DNA of 17,264 nucleotides from Rubrimonas sp036770645. Its GTDB lineage: Bacteria; Pseudomonadota; Alphaproteobacteria; Rhodobacterales; Rhodobacteraceae. Of this stretch, positions 6,491-13,927 are shown one piece after another (positions within the stretch are counted from its first letter, which is position 1; each line of letters starts with the position of its first letter). Where the stretch lies: assembly GCA_036770645.1 (NCBI GenBank), contig DAIPIU010000055.1, positions 1 through 17,264 of the forward strand, given 5' to 3'. Position numbers and translations under genes: made by a program. The notes under the pieces are model-generated. The model made no database searches and was not told where the DNA came from. It worked only from the letters and a program-made list of their open reading frames with translations.

Positions 6491-7410
6491 TCGACCACCG
6501 GGGCCAGCGAAAAGCGCTCGGCCGGCGGGATCGCGAGGTCGAGCCCCAGCTTGACCGCGACCGCCAGCACCAGCGCCGCAAGCAGCAGCCGCATCCGCTC
6601 GGCCGGCAGCCGCGCGCCGATGCGCGCCCCGTACTGCGCGCCCACCACCCCGCCCAGGATCAGCAGCACCGCCAGCACCGCATCGACCGTGCCGTTCTGC
6701 ACGGCATGCAGCAGCGTGGTGAAGCCGGCCACCGCGACGATCTGGAACAGCGAGGTGCCGACCACCACGCCGGTCGGCATGCCGATCAGGTAGATCATCG
6801 CGGGCACCATCAGGAAACCGCCGCCGACCCCCATCACCGCCGCCAGCACGCCCACCGCCAGCCCGATCGCGAAGGGCGGGATCGCGCTGACGTAGAGCTT
6901 CGATTCGCGGAAGCGCAGCTTGAGCGGCAGGCCCTGCAGCCAGCTGTGCCCCGCCCGCGACCGCGCCGGCCCGCCGGCGCGCAGGGCGCGCAGGGCGCGC
7001 AGGCTGCTAAGGCTCTCGACCAGCATCAGCCCGCCCACGCCGCCCAGCAGCACCACGTAGCAGAGGCTGACGATCAGCTCGACCTGCCCGGCCCGGCGCA
7101 GCGCGGCGAACAGCGACACCCCGAACGCCGAGCCCACCAGCCCCCCCGCCAGCAGCACGAGACCCATCTTCACGTCGACCGTGCGCCGCCGCCAATGGGC
7201 CAGCGCGCCCGACAGCGACGAGGCCACGAGCTGGTTGGCCCCCGTGGCCACCGCCACCGCCGGCGGAATGCCCACGAAGATCAGCAGCGGCGTCGTCAGG
7301 AAACCGCCGCCGACGCCGAACATGCCCGACAACAGCCCGACCAGCCCGCCGATCCCGAGCAGCAGGAGGGCGTTGACCGACATCTCGGCGATGGGCAGAT
7401 AAATCTGCAT
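6487..7410 (-). CDS. TauE/SafE family permease (putative sulfite or organosulfonate exporter)
   Basis: A 307-residue polytopic inner-membrane protein. The duplicated TauE signature is clear: 'GMFGVGGGFLTTPLLIF' at about 29-45 and 'AVMGVGGGFLMVPAMIYLIG' at about 191-210, in the two halves of the protein. A cytoplasmic-type basic loop (about 138-170, 'RALRALRAGGPARSR') separates the halves. Members move sulfite, sulfoacetate or related anions; the exact substrate cannot be read here. The start 'MQIYLPIAEMSVN' at 7410 is preferred because it matches close relatives as I recall them; an upstream ATG at 7437 would add nine residues. No strong ribosome binding site precedes 7410. The gene lies 66 bases downstream of trkH and is coupled by an ATGA overlap to the TIGR02186 gene. 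Confidence 0.9.
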   Translation of the reverse strand: MQIYLPIAEMSVNALLLLGIGGLVGLLSGMFGVGGGFLTTPLLIFVGIPPAVAVATGANQLVASSLSGALAHWRRRTVDVKMGLVLLAGGLVGSAFGVSLFAALRRAGQVELIVSLCYVVLLGGVGGLMLVESLSSLRALRALRAGGPARSRAGHSWLQGLPLKLRFRESKLYVSAIPPFAIGLAVGVLAAVMGVGGGFLMVPAMIYLIGMPTGVVVGTSLFQIVAVAGFTTLLHAVQNGTVDAVLAVLLILGGVVGAQYGARIGARLPAERMRLLLAALVLAVAVKLGLDLAIPPAERFSLAPVVE

Positions 7411-7476
7411 GTGTGCCCGGCGATTTGAATGGGACATAGCCCGCCGATGGCCGATCCGCCAGCGCCTTGCCGCCCG

Positions 7477-8928
7477 TCAGGCGCGCCAGAACCCCCGGGT
7501 GAACAGCACCAGCAGCCCCAGCAGTTCGAGCCGCCCCATGATCATCGCCAGCGCCAGCAGCCATTTCGCGGCGTCCGGCAGGGGGGCGTAATTGCCCGAA
7601 GGCCCCACGATAGGCCCGAAACCCGGGCCCACGCAGGCCAGCGAGGCCGCTGCGGCCGAGATCGCCGTCACGGGGTCGAGGCCCATCATCGCCAGCGCCA
7701 CGGTCGCGAGCCCCAGCGTCAACGCGAACATGTAGAAGAACGCCATCACCGAGGCCAGCACCTCGTCGTCGATGGCGCGCCCGTCATAGCGCGGCAGGAA
7801 CACGCCGTTGGGGCTGTGGATCGCCCGCACCTGGGCGCTCAGCGCCGCGGCCAGGACCTGGAAGCGGAACACCTTGATCGCGCAGGTCGCCGAGCCCGAG
7901 CACCCGCCCACCAGCCCGAGGATGAACAGCGTCATCGCCGGAAACGCCCCCCACAGGCTGTAGTCCTCGCTGGCGAAGCCCGTGCCGGTCAGGATCGACA
8001 GGCCGTTGAACAGGGTCTTCCGGAAGACCGGCTCGAGCTCGCCCTGGCCTTCGGCCAGCCGCCACAGCGCGATGCCCGCCACCATCGCCAGCGCGATCGC
8101 GAGGAAGGCATGCACCTGCGTGTCCCTGACCAGCGGCCGCACCGTCGCCCCCGCGGCAAGCTGCACGAGGCGCACGAAGGGCAGGCTGGCCACCAGCATG
8201 AACACCGCCGCCACGTATTCCGCGGCGGGCGGAAAATTCCCGAACGAGCTGTCGCTGTTGGCGAAGCCGCCCGTCGCCACCGTGCTCATGGCGATGGTGA
8301 CGCTGTCGAACAGCGCCATGCCGGTCGCCGCGTAGGCCACCGCGCAGGCTGCGGTCAGCACGACGTAGAGCCAGATGACCGAAGCCGCGATCTCGCTGGC
8401 GCGCGGCAGCACCTTGCCGAAGGTGTCGAAGGATTCCGCCCTGAACAGCTGCATGCCGCCGATGCGCAGCGCCGGCAGCACCGCCATCGCGGCGACGATG
8501 ATGCCGATGCCGCCGAACCAGTGCAGCATGATGCGCCACAGCAGAACCCCGCGGGGCAGGTCGTCGAGGCCGGTGATCACGGTCGCGCCGGCGGTGGTGA
8601 AGCCCGACGCGGCCTCGAAATAGGCGTCGGTCAGCCCGAGGCCGGGCGCGCCGAACATCAGCGGAAGGGCGCCGAACAGCGGGCTGGCCAGCCACAGCAC
8701 CGCGGTCAGCAGGAATGTCTGCGGTATGCTGAGGCCGGGCGCGCTGGATGCCTCGCAGGCCCGGGCCAGCGCCCCGCCTGTCACCACCGTCAGGATGGCC
8801 GCCAGGGCGAAGGCGCGCCAGTTGGCCGAGCCCTGCCACCAGTCCAGCGCCGCGGGACCGGCCATGGCGAGCCCCAGTCCCATGATCAGCAGGCCGATGA
8901 CATAGCCGACGGGGCGGAAGTCCAGCAT
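7477..8928 (-). CDS. trkH: TrkH family potassium uptake protein
   Basis: The membrane subunit of the Trk potassium uptake system, which works with the NAD-binding gating protein TrkA (not in this window). The 483-residue length is the same as that typical of TrkH. Four selectivity-filter repeats can be seen: 'TTAGATV' (111-117), 'TVATGGF' (216-222), 'LTGTGFA' (313-319) and 'CVGPGFG' (432-438), each following a pore helix; Gly is retained at the filter centre in all. 'HWFGGIGIIV' (about 136-145) is another family hallmark. The ATG at 8928 gives a standard N-terminus ('MLDFRPVGYVIGLL'); an upstream TTG at 8964 would add 12 residues and itself forms a TTGACA -35-like box. There is no clear ribosome binding site for 8928. 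The gene lies 52 bases after folE. Confidence 0.95.
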   Translation of the reverse strand: MLDFRPVGYVIGLLIMGLGLAMAGPAALDWWQGSANWRAFALAAILTVVTGGALARACEASSAPGLSIPQTFLLTAVLWLASPLFGALPLMFGAPGLGLTDAYFEAASGFTTAGATVITGLDDLPRGVLLWRIMLHWFGGIGIIVAAMAVLPALRIGGMQLFRAESFDTFGKVLPRASEIAASVIWLYVVLTAACAVAYAATGMALFDSVTIAMSTVATGGFANSDSSFGNFPPAAEYVAAVFMLVASLPFVRLVQLAAGATVRPLVRDTQVHAFLAIALAMVAGIALWRLAEGQGELEPVFRKTLFNGLSILTGTGFASEDYSLWGAFPAMTLFILGLVGGCSGSATCAIKVFRFQVLAAALSAQVRAIHSPNGVFLPRYDGRAIDDEVLASVMAFFYMFALTLGLATVALAMMGLDPVTAISAAAASLACVGPGFGPIVGPSGNYAPLPDAAKWLLALAMIMGRLELLGLLVLFTRGFWRA

Positions 8929-8935
8929 GGGCGCG

Positions 8936-8964
8936 ACGTTTCGCGGGCCGCGCCCGGCTGTCAA
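8936..8964 (-). promoter_or_regulatory. Candidate promoter between folE and trkH (perfect TTGACA)
   Basis: On the minus strand an exact -35 consensus TTGACA (8964-8959) is followed after 17 bases by AAACGT (8941-8936), a poor -10 match. Transcription from here would begin within a few bases of the trkH ATG at 8928, giving a nearly leaderless mRNA. That fits the absence of a visible ribosome binding site but needs 5'-end mapping. Confidence 0.3.
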
Positions 8965-8966
8965 GC

Positions 8967-8978
8967 GGCGCGCGCGCG
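8967..8978 (-). terminator. GC palindrome just after the folE stop
   Basis: A 12-base perfect palindrome (GGCGCGCGCGCC) begins 2 bases after the folE stop codon on the minus strand and is followed by GCTT. It could fold at the 3' end of the folE message, but it lacks a U-tract and simple GC alternation is common here by chance. Confidence 0.2.
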
Positions 8979-8980
8979 CC

Positions 8981-9613
8981 TCAGCCGCCGCGGTTCACCG
9001 GGTTGCCGATCATCGACAGGAACTCGCGGCGCGTCTCGGGGTTCTCGCGGAACACGCCGAGCATGGTCGAGGTGACCATCGAGACGCCCTTCTTGTGCAC
9101 GCCCCGCGTGCTCATGCACTGGTGCTCGGCCTCCAGCACCACGGCGACGCCCTTCGGGGCCAGCACGGTCTGGATGGCGGTCGCGATCTGCGCCGTCATC
9201 TTCTCCTGCACCTGGAGGCGCTTGGCATAGCTGTCCACCACGCGCGCCAGCTTCGAGATGCCGACGACGCGGTTGGTCGGCATGTAGCCGACATGGGCGC
9301 GGCCGATGATCGGGGCGAGGTGGTGCTCGCAGTAGCTCTCGAAGCGGATGTCGCGCAGCACCACCATCTCGTCATAGCCCTCGACCTCCTCGAACACCCG
9401 CTGGAGATCGGCCTCCGGGTCCTCGTCATAGCCGCGGAACCATTCGGCGTAGGCCTTGGCCACGCGCTTGGGGGTGTCGAGCAGCCCCTCGCGGGCGGGG
9501 TCGTCGCCGGCCCAGCGCAGCAGCGTGCGCACCGCGTCCTCGGCCTGTTCCCGCGTGGGTCTCGGCGTGGCCGGGGTTTCCGCCAGGGGCAGGCGACGGG
9601 TGTGGACGTTCAT
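8981..9613 (-). CDS. folE: GTP cyclohydrolase I (FolE, type IA)
   Basis: Converts GTP to 7,8-dihydroneopterin triphosphate and formate, the first committed step of tetrahydrofolate (and pterin) synthesis in the cytoplasm. The 210-residue product has the zinc ligands Cys95 and His98 in 'SYCEHHLAPIIG' (93-104) and Cys166 in 'EAEHQCMSTRGV' (161-172), so it is the zinc-dependent IA type rather than FolE2. Also present are 'VGYMPTNRVVGISKLARVVD' (108-127) and 'RLQVQEKMTAQIA' (132-144), both diagnostic. The start ATG at 9613 has AAGGA about 8 bases upstream. It is followed by trkH after 52 bases; the functional link, if any, is not obvious. The 234 bases upstream hold no gene. Confidence 0.97.
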   Translation of the reverse strand: MNVHTRRLPLAETPATPRPTREQAEDAVRTLLRWAGDDPAREGLLDTPKRVAKAYAEWFRGYDEDPEADLQRVFEEVEGYDEMVVLRDIRFESYCEHHLAPIIGRAHVGYMPTNRVVGISKLARVVDSYAKRLQVQEKMTAQIATAIQTVLAPKGVAVVLEAEHQCMSTRGVHKKGVSMVTSTMLGVFRENPETRREFLSMIGNPVNRGG

Positions 9614-9847
9614 GACCGCATCCTTGTGCGAGGCGTCGATCAGTGGTCGAGCAGGACGCTCCCGCCACCGTGTGCGGGCGGAGACGGCCGCGCGCCGCTT
9701 CCCCGCCGATGTTTGTAGGCCGGACGCCGGTCCGGGCCAGCCCGGCGCGCGCGGTTTCGGTTCCGGCGATCCGGCGGGACGCGGCGGCGCGCGCGCCGCC
9801 GTGGGGCGCGGGAGGCGGCGGTCGCATCGCCACGGTCCGGTCGCCCG
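9614..9847. other. Longest gene-free stretch, upstream of folE
   Basis: No tRNA, small ORF with a credible start, or clear riboswitch was seen. It contains the folE ribosome binding site, a compact hairpin at 9720-9735 (CCGGAC / GTCCGG with a 4-base loop) and the palindrome at 9782-9801. No convincing -35/-10 pair for folE was found. Confidence 0.6.
9782..9801 (-). terminator. 20-base perfect palindrome downstream of the secreted-protein gene
   Basis: Positions 9782-9801 are a perfect 20-base palindrome that can fold as an 8-bp all-GC stem with a 4-base loop. It lies 46 bases past the stop of the small secreted-protein gene on the minus strand, where a terminator for the lytic transglycosylase operon would be expected. 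No U-tract follows. Confidence 0.35.
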
Positions 9848-10291
9848 CTAGAGGTCGGGCGGCAGCACGTCGGGGGCGATGCTCAGCACGCGGTTGCGCA
9901 CCGGATCGACCTCGAGCATCCAGGTGCCCGCCGCCACCCAGATCGACCCGCCGCGCGCGTGCGGCAGCCGCCGGTCCACCCCGTCTGGGGCCGGGTGCAC
10001 CTCGATGCCGGGCGGAACCGGGCCGCCGCGGACGATGGCCTCGGCCTGCGCGTCCGTCAGGGGCGAAGGGTCGGACATGAAGGACGGCAGGCCGTTCGAC
10101 CGCGCCTCGGCCCGCAGCACCAGCGTCACCGTGCGCCGCAGCGCCTCGTCGACGCCGGGCCGGGCCGCGATGCCCGGTCGCCCGACGCCGAAGACCTGCG
10201 CGCGCACCGCCATCGGTGCCAGCACCGCCGTCGCCAGCGCGCCGGCCGCCATGCGGCGGCGCGTCGGGGTCCCCCGGGATGCCCGGCTCAA
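9848..10291 (-). CDS. Small secreted protein with Tat-like signal (RcnB-like, function unknown)
   Basis: A 147-residue protein. The N-terminus 'TPTRRRMAAGALATAVLAP' (8-26) resembles a twin-arginine export signal, with likely cleavage near Ala-Val-Arg-Ala-Gln (28-32). The mature part ends with a segment (about 92-145) in which a Pro-rich 'VPPGIEVHPAPDGVDRRLP' leads into 'SIWVAAGTWMLEVDPVRNRVLSI'. This loosely resembles the C-terminal half of RcnB/YohN-like periplasmic proteins, but the similarity is by eye only. The start is a TTG at 10291-10289 that overlaps the stop of the transglycosylase gene as TTGA; an ATG at 10252 would delete the twin arginines. The coupling suggests co-production with the cell-wall enzyme. 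Confidence 0.6.
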   Translation of the reverse strand: MSRASRGTPTRRRMAAGALATAVLAPMAVRAQVFGVGRPGIAARPGVDEALRRTVTLVLRAEARSNGLPSFMSDPSPLTDAQAEAIVRGGPVPPGIEVHPAPDGVDRRLPHARGGSIWVAAGTWMLEVDPVRNRVLSIAPDVLPPDL

Positions 10292-11541
10292 CCGCGGCTC
10301 GCCCGGCGCAGCGCCTCGAGCAGATCGGCGCCGTCATAGCCGTCTGCCGGCAGGCCACGGCTCGCCTGGAAGGCGCGGATCGCGGCGCGGGTGTTGGGAC
10401 CGACGATTCCGTCGACGCCCTGGGTGTCATGGCCGAGGGCCGTGAGCATGCGTTGCATCTCCTCGCGTTCGGTGCGCGACAGCGGGCGGTCCCCGCGCGG
10501 CCACGCCGCGGCGAAGGATCCCGCCCCGCCGATGCGGTCGGCCAGATGGCCCACCGCCAGCGCGTATGACGTCGCGTTGTTGTAGCGCTTGATCGCGGAA
10601 AAGTTGGGGAAGATCGCAAAAACCGGTCCGCGCGCGCCGGCCGGCAGCAGCAGGCCGGCGGGCCCGTGATCGGGCAGCGGTCGCCCGTCCGCGGTCGTGA
10701 CGCCCAGCCGCGCCCATTCCGGCGCCGGCCGCGGCCGCTCGTCGGCGAGCGCGAGGTCGAAGCCGGGCGGCAGGCGCGCCTCGAGGCCCCAGGGCGCGCC
10801 GGTTCGCCAGCCGCTGCGCGCGAGGTAGTTGGCGGTCGAGGCCAGCGCGTCGAGCGCGTCGGGCGCCCAGAGGTCGCGACGCCCGTCCCCGGTGAAATCC
10901 ACCGCGTAGGTCTCGAAGCTTGTCGGCATGAACTGGGTGTGGCCCATCGCGCCCGCCCAGCTGCCCACCATGCGCTGCGGCGTCACGTCGCCGGCCGCGA
11001 GGATGCGCAGGGCGGCCAGCAGCTGGTCCTCGGCGAAGGCGCGGCGGCGTCCCTGCCAGGCCATGGTGGAGAGGCTGCGCACCACGGACATGTCGCCGAA
11101 ATTGGCCCCGAAGGCGCTTTCGATGCCCCAGATCGCCAGCAGCACCTCGGCCTCGACGCCATGCGCCGCCTCGATGCGCGCCAGATCGGCCGCCATCGCG
11201 GCGCGGCGCGCCCGGCCCGTCGCGATGCGCGCCTCCGACACGGCGCTGTCGAGATACTCCCAGATCGGGCGCGTGAACTCCGGCTGTCGGCCGTCGAGCG
11301 CCAGCACGCGCTCGTCCGGCGTCACGCCCGCGAAGGCCCCGGCCAGCACCCCCGGCGGCACCCCTGCTGCCCGCGCGCGCGCAGCGAAGCCGTCGCGCCA
11401 TTCGGCGAAGCCCGTGGCCGCATGCGTCCACGCCGCCCCTGCGGCCGGGGCCGCCGATGCGGGCGGCGCCACCGCCTCTGACCCGGCGCAGCCCGCCGTC
11501 AGCGCCGTCGCCATCGCCATCGCCATGCCCGTCAGCCGCAC
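10288..11541 (-). CDS. MltB-type lytic murein transglycosylase with C-terminal peptidoglycan-binding domain
   Basis: A 417-residue envelope enzyme that cleaves the MurNAc-GlcNAc bond of peptidoglycan with 1,6-anhydro product formation. A short signal peptide ends in 'ALTAGC' (Cys18), a slightly non-standard lipobox, so it is probably an outer-membrane lipoprotein. The SLT_2/MltB domain runs about 43-345: 'FAEWRDGFAARARAAGV', 'PEFTRPIWEYLDSAVS' (87-102), then catalytic Glu141 in 'LAIWGIESAFGANFG' (135-149), 'GAMGHTQFMPTSF' (197-209) and 'FPNFSAIKRYNNATSYALAV' (311-330). Residues about 355-413 are a PG_binding_1 domain ('DGIVGPNTRAAIRAFQ'). A GTG start at 11541 is chosen because it gives Arg2 in the signal peptide; the ATG at 11526 is an alternative. 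The 3' end is coupled to the small secreted-protein gene. Confidence 0.92.
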   Translation of the reverse strand: MRLTGMAMAMATALTAGCAGSEAVAPPASAAPAAGAAWTHAATGFAEWRDGFAARARAAGVPPGVLAGAFAGVTPDERVLALDGRQPEFTRPIWEYLDSAVSEARIATGRARRAAMAADLARIEAAHGVEAEVLLAIWGIESAFGANFGDMSVVRSLSTMAWQGRRRAFAEDQLLAALRILAAGDVTPQRMVGSWAGAMGHTQFMPTSFETYAVDFTGDGRRDLWAPDALDALASTANYLARSGWRTGAPWGLEARLPPGFDLALADERPRPAPEWARLGVTTADGRPLPDHGPAGLLLPAGARGPVFAIFPNFSAIKRYNNATSYALAVGHLADRIGGAGSFAAAWPRGDRPLSRTEREEMQRMLTALGHDTQGVDGIVGPNTRAAIRAFQASRGLPADGYDGADLLEALRRASRG

Positions 11542-11582
11542 CGCATTCGCCCCCGCCTCGATCCGCCCTCCGGACCGGCCGG

Positions 11583-11612
11583 ACCCTAGCCCGGCCCCGG
11601 CGGGGATTTGAA
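11583..11612 (-). promoter_or_regulatory. Candidate promoter for the MltB-type transglycosylase operon
   Basis: Minus-strand TTCAAA (11612-11607) is followed after 18 bases by TAGGGT (11588-11583), about 41 bases ahead of the GTG start. The -35 matches four of six consensus positions. The -10 is one of several CTAGGNT elements in this window. It lies directly downstream of the hairpin that ends the NlpC/P60 transcript, a sensible terminator-then-promoter order. Confidence 0.35.
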
Positions 11613-11620
11613 GGCCCGGC

Positions 11621-11649
11621 GCGCGGCCCGGCGCCGGGTCGGGCCGCGC
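11621..11649 (-). terminator. Strong 10-bp hairpin after the NlpC/P60 stop
   Basis: Arms 11621-11630 and 11640-11649 are perfectly complementary over 10 GC base pairs, with a 9-base loop. On the minus strand the stem begins 4 bases after the NlpC/P60 stop codon. No U-tract follows, as is common for hairpins in very GC-rich genomes. It probably terminates or stabilises the 3' end of the aminopeptidase-NlpC/P60 transcript. Confidence 0.5.
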
Positions 11650-11653
11650 CGTT

Positions 11654-12523
11654 TCAGTCCGCGCCGGTCCGCGCCGGCGCCGCGGGGCGGCGTCGCGCCG
11701 TGACGGGCCCGCCGCCCGCGGCCTCGATGCGCGCCGCGGCGTCGGCCAGCGGCTCGGCCGCCACCGCCATGGCATGGGCGTTGGCGTGCAGCAGGCGCGA
11801 TGACGACAGCATGATCGCGACATGGCCGCGCCAGAACACGAGGTCGCCGCGGCGCAGCGGGGCGCCGGGCGCGACGGCGCGCCCCTCGGCCGCCTGCATG
11901 TCGCTGTCGCGCGGACAGGGCGCGCCGCCGGCCTGACGCGCCACCTGCACCAGCCCCGAACAGTCGAGACCGGCGGCGCTGCGCCCGCCCCACAGATAGG
12001 GCGCGCCTAGAAAGCGCTCCGCGACGGCGACCCAGTCGGGCTCGGGAGCGGCAAGCGGCGCGAGGTGCGCCGCCGGGATCCAGCCGAAGGGCTCGACGGC
12101 GGCGAAGGCCCCCTCCGTCGGCCCCGTGCGCAGCCTCGCGCCGAGCGGGACGGCCCCGATGGGGCGGCTCTTCATGTCCGGCCGTGCATAAACCACCGCC
12201 GTCAGGGCGCGCACCCTAGCGTCGGGGGGCGGGCCGGCCGGGGCGAGCCCCGCCTCGGGCGCCCAGCCGACATAGCCGTCGAGCGCGCATTGCCCCCAGG
12301 CCCAGCCGTCGCGCAGCTCGTAGGCGTCGAAGCCCTCGCCCAGCAGAAGCTGGGTGGTCATCGGGGCCTCGGCGTCCGGGGCGCCCGTCACGGGCACCAT
12401 GGGGGCGGCCGCGACCATCGGCCGGGGATCGGCATAGGCCGCCGCCTCGACGGTCCCGCGCAGGTGCGCCGCGGCGAGATCGGGGCGGGCGGGCGTCAGG
12501 CGCTGGTCAGCCGCGGCGGCCAT
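11654..12523 (-). CDS. NlpC/P60 family hydrolase with N-terminal SH3-like domains
   Basis: A 289-residue predicted cell-wall gamma-D-glutamyl endopeptidase. Residues about 44-155 look like two bacterial SH3-like domains ('LLLGEGFDAYELRDGWAWGQ' around 59-78, then 'ALTAVVYARPDMKSRPIG'), which in relatives bind peptidoglycan. The NlpC/P60 catalytic domain covers about 163-265, with catalytic Cys188 in 'GLDCSGLVQVA', His234 in 'FWRGHVAIML' and a third polar residue, probably His246, in 'LLHANAHAMAV'. No signal peptide is visible, so export is unexplained; relatives beside leucyl aminopeptidase genes are often also signal-less. The start ATG at 12523 lies inside the aminopeptidase gene (17-base overlap), and 'DQRLTPARPDLAAAHLRG' fits the family's beginning. 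A longer frame start at 12625 adds only antisense-like sequence. Confidence 0.88.
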   Translation of the reverse strand: MAAAADQRLTPARPDLAAAHLRGTVEAAAYADPRPMVAAAPMVPVTGAPDAEAPMTTQLLLGEGFDAYELRDGWAWGQCALDGYVGWAPEAGLAPAGPPPDARVRALTAVVYARPDMKSRPIGAVPLGARLRTGPTEGAFAAVEPFGWIPAAHLAPLAAPEPDWVAVAERFLGAPYLWGGRSAAGLDCSGLVQVARQAGGAPCPRDSDMQAAEGRAVAPGAPLRRGDLVFWRGHVAIMLSSSRLLHANAHAMAVAAEPLADAAARIEAAGGGPVTARRRPAAPARTGAD

Positions 12524-13898
12524 GGCGCGCCTCGAGCAGGTCGAACACGGCGCGGGCGGCCTGCACCTCGCCGCCCATCGGCCGGCCGGGCCGCGCCTTG
12601 GGGTTCCAGGCGTAGAGGTCGACATGCGCCCAGGAATCGGCCCCCTCGGCGAAGCGCTTCAGGAACAGCGCCGCGGTGATGGCCCCGGCGAAACCGCCCG
12701 CGGGCGCGTTGTCGAGATCGGCGACGGGCGTCTCGAGATCGGCCTCGTAGGGCGCGTGCAGCGGCAGCCGCCACAGCGGGTCAGCCGCCGCCGACCCCGC
12801 CGCGAGCAGCCCGGCCGCCAGCGCCTCGTCGTCGGTGAACAGCGCCGGCAGGTCGGGCCCCAGCGCCACCCGCGCCGCCCCGGTCAGCGTGGCGAAGTCG
12901 ATCAGCAGCGACGGCCTCTCCTCGCAGGCCAGCGCCATGGCGTCGGCCAGCACCAGCCGCCCCTCGGCGTCGGTGTTGGCGACCTCGACGGTCAGCCCCT
13001 TGCGGCTTCGCAGGATGTCGCCGGGGCGGAAGGCCCCCGGCCCGACCGCGTTCTCGACCGCGGGGATCAGCACGCGCAGCCGGACCGCGAGGCCCCGCGC
13101 CATGACCATCCGCGCCAGCGCCAGCGCGGCGGCCGCGCCGCCCATGTCCTTCTTCATCAGGCGCATGCCGGCCGAAGGCTTGATGTCGAGCCCCCCGGTG
13201 TCGAAGCACACGCCCTTGCCGATCACCGTGACGGTCGGATCGGCGGGGTCGCCCCATCGCAGGTCGATCAGCCGCGGCGCCTCGGCCGCCGCGCGGCCGA
13301 CGGCGGCGATCATGGGAAAGCCCTCGGCCAGCGCGGCCCCTTCGACGACCGCCGCCCCGGCCCCGAATTCGGCCGCCAGCGCGCAGGCGGCCTCCGCCAG
13401 CGCCGCCGGCCCCAGATCGCCCGCGGGCGCGTTCACGAGATCGCGCCCCAGCGTCACCGCCGCGGCCACCGTCTCGATGCGCGCCGCATCCGCGCCCTCC
13501 GGCGCGACCAGCAGGCGCGACGCGCCCGGCGACGCGCCCGGCGACGCGCCCGCCGACGCCTTGTAGCGGTCGTAGCGATAGGCCCCGAGCAGCCAGCCCA
13601 GCGCTTCCGTTCCGGGATCGGCCAGCGGACCGGCGAGCCGCCAGGTCCCGGGCGGCAGCTTCGCCGCTGCCGCGGCCAGGCGGAAGCGGCCCGGCGCAGG
13701 CCCGCCGAGACCCGCCAGCCCGCAGGCGATGCCGCCCTCCGGTCCGGGCACGGCCAGCGCCTCGCCCAGCGCCCCGGCGAAGCCGCAGGCCTCGGCCCAG
13801 GCGCGGGCGCGCGGATCGGGCAGGGCGGCGAGGGCGCCCTTCTCGACGGCATGGAGGGGGATCGCCGCCGCGTCGGGCGCGGCGAAGGCGGGGGGCAT
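12507..13898 (-). CDS. M17 family leucyl aminopeptidase
   Basis: A 463-residue dinuclear-metal aminopeptidase of the PepA/leucyl aminopeptidase family, cytoplasmic, releasing N-terminal residues from peptides. Metal and catalytic residues expected from Escherichia coli PepA are all present: Lys228 and Asp233 in 'GKGVCFDTGGLDIKPS' (227-242), Lys240, Asp251 ('KKDMGG'), and Asp310, Glu312 and Arg314 in the signature 'NTDAEGRL' (308-315). The N-terminal domain (about 1-140) is poorly conserved and contains a low-complexity 'ASAGASPGASPGAS' insert at 114-127, encoded by a 12-base tandem repeat. The ATG at 13898 has AGGAG about 8 bases upstream. The stop lies inside the NlpC/P60 gene, so the two are probably co-translated. 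I leave the symbol blank because several M17 paralogues usually coexist. Confidence 0.94.
   Translation of the reverse strand: MPPAFAAPDAAAIPLHAVEKGALAALPDPRARAWAEACGFAGALGEALAVPGPEGGIACGLAGLGGPAPGRFRLAAAAAKLPPGTWRLAGPLADPGTEALGWLLGAYRYDRYKASAGASPGASPGASRLLVAPEGADAARIETVAAAVTLGRDLVNAPAGDLGPAALAEAACALAAEFGAGAAVVEGAALAEGFPMIAAVGRAAAEAPRLIDLRWGDPADPTVTVIGKGVCFDTGGLDIKPSAGMRLMKKDMGGAAAALALARMVMARGLAVRLRVLIPAVENAVGPGAFRPGDILRSRKGLTVEVANTDAEGRLVLADAMALACEERPSLLIDFATLTGAARVALGPDLPALFTDDEALAAGLLAAGSAAADPLWRLPLHAPYEADLETPVADLDNAPAGGFAGAITAALFLKRFAEGADSWAHVDLYAWNPKARPGRPMGGEVQAARAVFDLLEARHGRRG
13517..13560 (-). repeat. 12-base tandem repeat inside the aminopeptidase gene
   Basis: Three perfect copies of GCGACGCGCCCG (13517-13552) and a partial fourth copy lie in frame and encode repeated Ser-Pro-Gly-Ala on the minus strand. 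It adds a flexible loop in the N-terminal domain, away from catalytic residues. In-frame units mean that copy-number changes would not break the gene. Confidence 0.85.
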
Positions 13899-13927
13899 GG
13901 GTGCGGCTCCTGCGTCGGGACCGGTCG

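Noticed and set aside
6955..7010. Short repeats of GCGCAGGGC in the tauE gene as a regulatory repeat
   Set aside because: They lie in coding sequence and simply encode the repeated Leu-Arg-Ala-Leu-Arg loop of the permease.
7429..9075. 548-codon plus-strand open frame opposite trkH
   Set aside because: His/Arg/Gln-rich shadow of the TrkH coding strand with no domain.
9643..10080. Possible plus-strand gene in the folE upstream region
   Set aside because: Half of it is antisense to the small secreted-protein gene; Pro/Arg/Ala-rich composition, no ribosome binding site and no domain.
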